36,791 nucleotides of DNA, from assembly GCA_012838385.1 (NCBI GenBank), contig DUPL01000134.1, forward strand, positions 1 to 36,791, given 5' to 3'. Source of the DNA: Clostridiaceae bacterium (GTDB taxonomy: Bacteria > Bacillota > Clostridia > UBA1212 > DUPL01). Below the pieces are notes generated by a model. It made no database searches and was not told where the DNA came from. It worked only from the letters and a program-made list of their open reading frames with translations. The translations under genes were made by a program, and so were the position numbers. Positions 32,607-36,791 of this stretch are shown in pieces. The number at the start of each line of letters is the position of its first letter. Position 1 is the first letter of the stretch.

Positions 32607-33035
32607 ATGAAAAAAGACGCAGACCTTCTAAACAATATATACCAAAACTCCCAGATGGGAGTCAATACGATGAAACAGCTAATTGAAATAACAGAGGATG
32701 AAAATTTCAAAAAGCAGCTGGAAGAGCAGTACAAGGAATACAAAGAGATAAGAAAGCTTGCAGAGCAAAAATTAAATGAAAGAGGATATGACGAAAAAGG
32801 AATCAATACCTTCGACAAGATTAAGACATACCTTATGATAAACTTTCAAACATTAACCGACAAATCCACATCCCATATTGCAGAGATGCTTATGATTGGC
32901 AGCATGATGGGAATCATTAATGCTGTAAGGAATCTAAAGGAGCATAAAGATTGTGAAAACGACATCCTCGACCTTATGGAACGTCTATTAAAATTCGAAG
33001 AACACAATATCCAAAAACTGAAAGAATACTTGTAA
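32607..33035 (+). CDS. Small helical protein of unknown function (142 aa)
   Basis: A 142-residue protein with almost entirely helical, charged sequence, for example ENFKKQLEEQYKEYKEIRKL and MERLLKFEEHNIQKLKEYL. A central less polar stretch is SHIAEMLMIGSMMGIINAVR. The spacing of Glu and His-containing helices recalls four-helix ferritin-like proteins, but I see no clear metal site and do not assign a family. GGAGG seven bases before the ATG supports the start. It is a single gene with a palindrome upstream and a hairpin over its stop codon. Confidence 0.75.
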   Translation: MKKDADLLNNIYQNSQMGVNTMKQLIEITEDENFKKQLEEQYKEYKEIRKLAEQKLNERGYDEKGINTFDKIKTYLMINFQTLTDKSTSHIAEMLMIGSMMGIINAVRNLKEHKDCENDILDLMERLLKFEEHNIQKLKEYL

Positions 33036-33062
33036 TCCTGAATGCATGACGCATTCAGGATT
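33034..33062 (+). terminator. Hairpin overlapping the stop of the small helical protein gene
   Basis: AATCCTGAATGC and GCATTCAGGATT form a perfect 12-bp stem around ATGAC. It starts inside the TAA stop codon. Only three T follow, so it may be a weak terminator or an RNA 3'-end stabiliser. The stretch from here to 33197 shows nothing else. Confidence 0.6.
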
Positions 33063-33197
33063 TAACCTTCATTACTCATACACCTTTCAACTCTTCCGTC
33101 CTAACTAAGTTTTCTACAGTACATCCACCCGAATTCCATTTTAGAAATAAAAGGTACTCTTCACCGAAATCCATAAAAGAATCACCACTTAAGGCAT

Positions 33198-34058
33198 TCA
33201 AGATTGTTCAAGTTCAACAACAAACGGCATAGGTTCAGACAAATTATTTCCTCTAACCTTTGAAAATACTGTGGTGTTAAAATAGGCACAGCTTTTACCA
33301 TCCCCGGATATTAAAACATATATGTTTTCCACCTTAATCCAGCATTCCGTTTTGAAGTAATCACTAATACTTTTTACCATTGCCTTCTCGCACTCTTTTA
33401 CATCAATATTGAACTCTCTGTTTTTAAACTCTTGCAGGTATTCCATGTTTGGAAGAAAAACTCCTACAATCTCGCCCTGGGCGGTGACCGATACCTCTGG
33501 CATGGTTGCACCGGCCTTGTAACCGTCAAACTCCATAGAATAGCTGTAAACTCCAATGTCACTAAAACTGTTTGCATTGCGGCGCGGCATGTTAACTTCA
33601 TCCACCTTGAAATCTCCCAAATCAACATACTTGCTCAGAAACTCATTTGCTATCTCTGCCAGATCCTGTTTATTTTTTATAGACCTCGCCTCTGTCACTT
33701 TTAAATTATGAATTCTGTGCAGTTTATCTGTTCCTGAAACGAAAAAGATCATCGGCTTGTTGATGCTTCCGTTAAAATACGGTTCGGCATTCAACACTGA
33801 ATAAACATCGACATCATAACCAAAGCTTACCCCTTTTGGCCTGGTATATTCGTACTGAAGCTCATATGTAACACCATTGATTTCATATTCCATTCGTTTT
33901 CCCGACAACTTATCCAAAACAACCTTATCCGGATGCAAATCCTTATCATGCACACGGCAATTGTAGACTGTTAAATAACTTTCTTCAACTTCCACTTCAG
34001 CTTCTTCACAGGCTGATGCGGCAAACAATAAAACAAGACACAAGACAAAAACATGCAC
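33198..34058 (-). CDS. Exported or lipid-anchored protein of unknown function with apparently frameshifted signal peptide
   Basis: The frame encodes about 286 residues. A hydrophobic stretch (VFVLCLVLLFAASAC) ends in an A-S-A-C site suitable for signal peptidase I, or less typically for lipidation of the Cys. An acidic region and a domain of unknown family follow (YEINGVTYELQYEYTRPKG, VDEVNMPRRNANSF). In this frame only a GTG at 34058 can start translation. A perfect AGGAGG stands six bases before an ATG at 34069, which is in another frame and gives MIKRCMF before stopping after 32 codons. One extra T in the T5 run at 34047-34051 would join this basic start to the hydrophobic core. So the gene is probably frameshifted or mis-sequenced at its 5' end. 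Confidence 0.7.
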   Translation of the reverse strand: MHVFVLCLVLLFAASACEEAEVEVEESYLTVYNCRVHDKDLHPDKVVLDKLSGKRMEYEINGVTYELQYEYTRPKGVSFGYDVDVYSVLNAEPYFNGSINKPMIFFVSGTDKLHRIHNLKVTEARSIKNKQDLAEIANEFLSKYVDLGDFKVDEVNMPRRNANSFSDIGVYSYSMEFDGYKAGATMPEVSVTAQGEIVGVFLPNMEYLQEFKNREFNIDVKECEKAMVKSISDYFKTECWIKVENIYVLISGDGKSCAYFNTTVFSKVRGNNLSEPMPFVVELEQS

Positions 34059-34097
34059 CGCTTAATCATTACAAGCCTCCTGTAATTCTTTTACGTT

Positions 34098-34120
34098 ATT
34101 GCTATTATCAGTATAGCAAT
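34098..34120. promoter_or_regulatory. Inverted repeat over the extended -10 promoter of the exported-protein gene
   Basis: ATTGCTAT (34098-34105) and ATAGCAAT (34113-34120) form 8-bp arms with a 7-base centre. On the minus strand the repeat covers TTGCTATACT, an extended -10 element (TATACT at 34110-34115), about 40 bases before the AGGAGG site. No good -35 box was found. The rest of this gap down to the ABC gene stop shows nothing else. Confidence 0.4.
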
Positions 34121-34158
34121 TTTTGGTTTTTGCCGTGTGTCCTTTATGTAAATATTCC

Positions 34159-35898
34159 TTATTCAAACTGTGAATAGTACATCTCGTAGTACATGCCCTT
34201 TTTCTTCAAAAGGTCCTCATGTGTTCCCATTTCCACAATGTTGCCTTCATCCACCACAAGTATTACGTCAGAATTCCTTATGGTGGACAACCTGTGGGCA
34301 ATAACAAAGCAGGTTTTGTCCTTCATCAGGTTTCTCATGGCTTTTTGAATCTTAATCTCGGTATTCGTATCCACATTGGATGTGGCTTCGTCAAGAATCA
34401 GTATTTTTGCATCTATCAGCATGGCTCGTGCAATAGTAAGAAGCTGTTTCTGCCCTTTGGATATGTTGGCAGCATCATCACTGAGGACTGTATCATATCC
34501 CTTTGGCAATTTTTCAATAAAGGAGTGTATCATTGCAGCTTTTGCAGCTTCCTCGACTTCCTCTCTTGATGCATTTTCCTTCCCATACGCAATGTTTTCA
34601 AATACTGTTCCGCTGAAAAGCCAGGTATCCTGAAGCACCATGGCATAAGACTTTCTCAAACTCGCCCTGGTTATGTCTTCAACAGGAACACCATCAACAA
34701 GTATTATTCCATCATCCACATCGTAAAATCTCATAAGAAGATTAATGAGGGTTGTTTTTCCCGCACCAGTCTTCCCCACAATTGCAACCAAACTTCCTTT
34801 GGGAGCAATCAAATTTAAATTCTTTATAACCAACTTATCCTTTGTATACCCAAAGTTTACATCCTCAAGCTTTACATCTCCTTCCACACCATCAAGAACA
34901 ACTGCATCCTTGGAGTCTTCCTTCTCAGGTTCCTCGTCTAGCAATCGAAAGACCCTTTCAGCAGCAGCCAGTGCTGACTGCAATTCTGTTGCAATATTGG
35001 CCATCTCGTTAATCGGTCCCGAGAACTTCCTGGAGTACAATACAAAGGATGCGATATCTCCAAGACTTATCGTTCTGTATAGGTACATGATGGCACCAAA
35101 CACACTGATAAGCGAGAGCGACAGGTTGTTGACAAAGTTTATGGAAGGGCCTGTCATGCTGCCGTAATATTCTGACTTATAGTAAGCGGTGGCAGTCTTT
35201 TCGTTATAGTCCACAAACTTGTCAATTGTAGAATCTTCACTATTGTATGCCCTCAAGGTTTTTTGTCCGGTTACCATTTCCTCGACAAAGCCATTCATTT
35301 CGCCCAGTCTTGCAGACCTTGCCTTGAAAAGTGGACTCGTTCTTTTTGTTATGAACCTAGTTAAAAATATGGATGTGGGTACTGTAAATGCAAACACAAG
35401 CACCAGATATGGAGATATCACCAGCATCATGACAAGAGATCCTATGACGGTTATAAAGCTGGCGGATATCTGTACAAGGTCCGATGACAGCGAAGTATTT
35501 ATAGTATCAATGTCATACGACATCCTGCTGATAATGTCTCCCGTAGGATTCACATCGAAAAATCCTACCGGAAGCGTTGTTATCTTCTCAAACACATCTT
35601 TCCTCATGTTGTAAACAACCTTTCGGCTTATGTAAACCATGAGCAAGGATAACAGATACGTAAGAATCGAGGACAAAAGGTAGACAACAAGCATCAAAAC
35701 AGCTATTTGAAAAACTTTTTGAAAATTGACACTACCCGTTCCCGGCTCAATATAGCTGATGGCTTTACCAGACATCATGGGACCAATGAGGTTGAAGGCA
35801 TTGCCGATTATGGTAAGCACCAATGCCAGAACGAGATGCCATTTGAAATCCTTCATGTATTGCAAAAGCCTAATAACCGTATGCTTTTTTTTCTTCAT
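34159..35898 (-). CDS. ABC exporter half-transporter, canonical-ATPase subunit of a heterodimer
   Basis: A 579-residue protein: six transmembrane helices in residues ~15-300 and an ATPase in ~340-575. Walker A is GKTGAGKT (375-382). Walker B is ILILDEATSNVD with catalytic E504, and the switch His is H535 (IAHRLST). The signature is degenerate, SKGQ (480-483) rather than SGGQ. It matches type IV exporters of the BmrCD/LmrCD kind that pump drugs, lipids or peptides. The ATG overlaps the stop of the partner subunit by four bases. The partner has the opposite defects, so the pair should form one active and one degenerate site. The substrate is unknown. Confidence 0.93.
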   Translation of the reverse strand: MKKKKHTVIRLLQYMKDFKWHLVLALVLTIIGNAFNLIGPMMSGKAISYIEPGTGSVNFQKVFQIAVLMLVVYLLSSILTYLLSLLMVYISRKVVYNMRKDVFEKITTLPVGFFDVNPTGDIISRMSYDIDTINTSLSSDLVQISASFITVIGSLVMMLVISPYLVLVFAFTVPTSIFLTRFITKRTSPLFKARSARLGEMNGFVEEMVTGQKTLRAYNSEDSTIDKFVDYNEKTATAYYKSEYYGSMTGPSINFVNNLSLSLISVFGAIMYLYRTISLGDIASFVLYSRKFSGPINEMANIATELQSALAAAERVFRLLDEEPEKEDSKDAVVLDGVEGDVKLEDVNFGYTKDKLVIKNLNLIAPKGSLVAIVGKTGAGKTTLINLLMRFYDVDDGIILVDGVPVEDITRASLRKSYAMVLQDTWLFSGTVFENIAYGKENASREEVEEAAKAAMIHSFIEKLPKGYDTVLSDDAANISKGQKQLLTIARAMLIDAKILILDEATSNVDTNTEIKIQKAMRNLMKDKTCFVIAHRLSTIRNSDVILVVDEGNIVEMGTHEDLLKKKGMYYEMYYSQFE

Positions 35899-36791
35899 AC
35901 CAGCATCTCTCCCATCTGCGTGCTTGCAATCTCCTGATACAGCTCGTTGGATTTAATCAGTTCATCATGCGTGCCATACCCCAGTATCCTTCCTTCATCC
36001 AAAACAATAATTCGTTCTGCATGTTTTATGGAACTTATCCTCTGAGCAATAATAATTGTGGTAGTACCTTTGTAGTGTTTCTTGAGTTCCCTTCGCAGCG
36101 AAGCATCCGTCTTGTAGTCAAGAGCACTGGATGCATCGTCCAGTATCAATATTTCAGGCCTTCCCGCTAGTGCCCTTGCAATTAAAAGTCTTTGCTTCTG
36201 TCCACCTGAGAAATTGGCTCCCTTGATGGACAGCATGAAATCAAGACCTACACCTTTTACAAAATCAGACGCCTGGGCATGCTCTATCGACCTGCTGATA
36301 TCCTCAATACTGATTTCCCTTCCAAGCTTAATATTCTCAGCTACTGTATCTCTGAAAAGAGCATCGTTTTGGAATACAACGCCAAACCTTCTTCTAAGAT
36401 CCTTAAGGTCATAGCTTCTTACATCCTTGCCATCAATTCTGATGGAGCCTTTGTCGGGGTCGTAGAATCTCATCAACAGTTTTAACAAAGTGCTTTTACC
36501 AGAACCTGTCGCCCCGATAATTCCCAAAGTCTCACCCTTTTTAATCCCAAAGGAAATATCCGAAACATCATCCTTCACTTTGTTGTATGAAAATGACACG
36601 TTTTCAAAGGTAATGAAATCCTCATCGTCTTTTTCCAGGATGTTTTCAAAAGATGTTGTATCAGATGGCTTAACTTCCAGAACTTCCTGAATTCTATTGG
36701 CAGAAGCAATGGACCTTGAGAATACCGTAAATATTCTTGTAATGGAAAGCATGGCATTTAGAATAATAGTGAAGTATGTAAGGAAAGCAAC
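35895..36791 (-). CDS. ABC exporter half-transporter, degenerate-ATPase subunit (5' end outside window)
   Basis: The frame is open to the right edge (upstream residues VAFLTYFTIILNAM), so most of the membrane domain is missing and about 298 residues remain. The ATPase has Walker A GATGSGKST, signature FSGGQKQR and Walker B ILILDDASSALD. Asp replaces the catalytic Glu, and Gln replaces the switch His in IIIAQRISS. This is the degenerate-site partner of a heterodimeric exporter, with a canonical SGGQ that completes the active site of the other subunit. The overlap of four bases with the next gene fits equal expression of the two halves. Confidence 0.92.
   Translation of the reverse strand, partial: VAFLTYFTIILNAMLSITRIFTVFSRSIASANRIQEVLEVKPSDTTSFENILEKDDEDFITFENVSFSYNKVKDDVSDISFGIKKGETLGIIGATGSGKSTLLKLLMRFYDPDKGSIRIDGKDVRSYDLKDLRRRFGVVFQNDALFRDTVAENIKLGREISIEDISRSIEHAQASDFVKGVGLDFMLSIKGANFSGGQKQRLLIARALAGRPEILILDDASSALDYKTDASLRRELKKHYKGTTTIIIAQRISSIKHAERIIVLDEGRILGYGTHDELIKSNELYQEIASTQMGEMLV

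Noticed and set aside
34059-34069. A separate 32-codon gene starting at the ATG at 34069
   Set aside because: Beyond the first residues it is simply the shifted frame of the exported-protein gene, so a frameshift in the signal peptide explains it better.

Overview
The window comes from a low-to-moderate GC, Gram-positive anaerobe, most likely a member of the class Clostridia. The evidence is strong AGGAGG-type ribosome binding sites, infC-rpmI-rplT behind a Firmicutes-type L20 leader, many radical-SAM enzymes, a PotABCD operon led by a cupin regulator, an ECF transporter component, and the paired 'DNA modification/repair' radical SAM genes typical of clostridia. No rRNA, tRNA, CRISPR, insertion sequence or phage gene was seen. 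Nearly all of the window is coding, and no gene-free stretch exceeds about 250 bases.

Region 1 (1-10940). The 3' end of an AraC-family regulator meets, tail to tail, a nine-gene minus-strand cluster that reads from 10940 down to 211 with gaps of 33 nt or less. It contains three tandem paralogous lipoproteins with an odd conserved N-terminus (the first interrupted by a stop), a SPASM radical SAM enzyme, an MsrA-MsrB fusion, two tandem paralogous (alpha/alpha)6 glycosidase-like proteins, an M3 oligoendopeptidase and a threonine aldolase. A good sigma-A promoter lies just upstream of the first lipoprotein. The radical SAM/lipoprotein unit is the best candidate in the window for an undescribed system: the enzyme is translationally coupled to the third lipoprotein, and no sulfatase or Cys-rich precursor is present to explain it otherwise.

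Region 2 (11028-20840). A divergent plus-strand operon encodes two SPFH proteins (HflK/HflC) and two bacterial PH-domain (DUF304) membrane proteins. It converges on a ComEC-like metallo-beta-lactamase protein and the protease gene lon, which has a textbook promoter and terminator. Divergent from lon are a radical SAM DNA-repair/modification gene and its partner, with an inverted repeat over their promoter. These are followed by a 42-residue Cys-rich membrane peptide and a terminator.

Region 3 (20862-26210). A polyamine operon on the minus strand contains an XRE-cupin regulator, potA (with a duplicated C-terminal TOBE module), potB, potC, potD and an ECF S component. The regulator has a near-consensus promoter and clustered TTTACT/AGTAAA palindromes in its leader.

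Region 4 (26250-36791). A carbohydrate esterase (SASA family) and a URO-D-family protein form a small operon with a terminator. Divergent from it is lplA. The conserved infC (AUU start)-rpmI-rplT operon continues into a TrmH/SpoU methyltransferase and a SEC-C protein. Then come a small helical protein, a secreted or lipid-anchored protein whose signal peptide appears frameshifted, and a heterodimeric ABC exporter that runs off the right edge.
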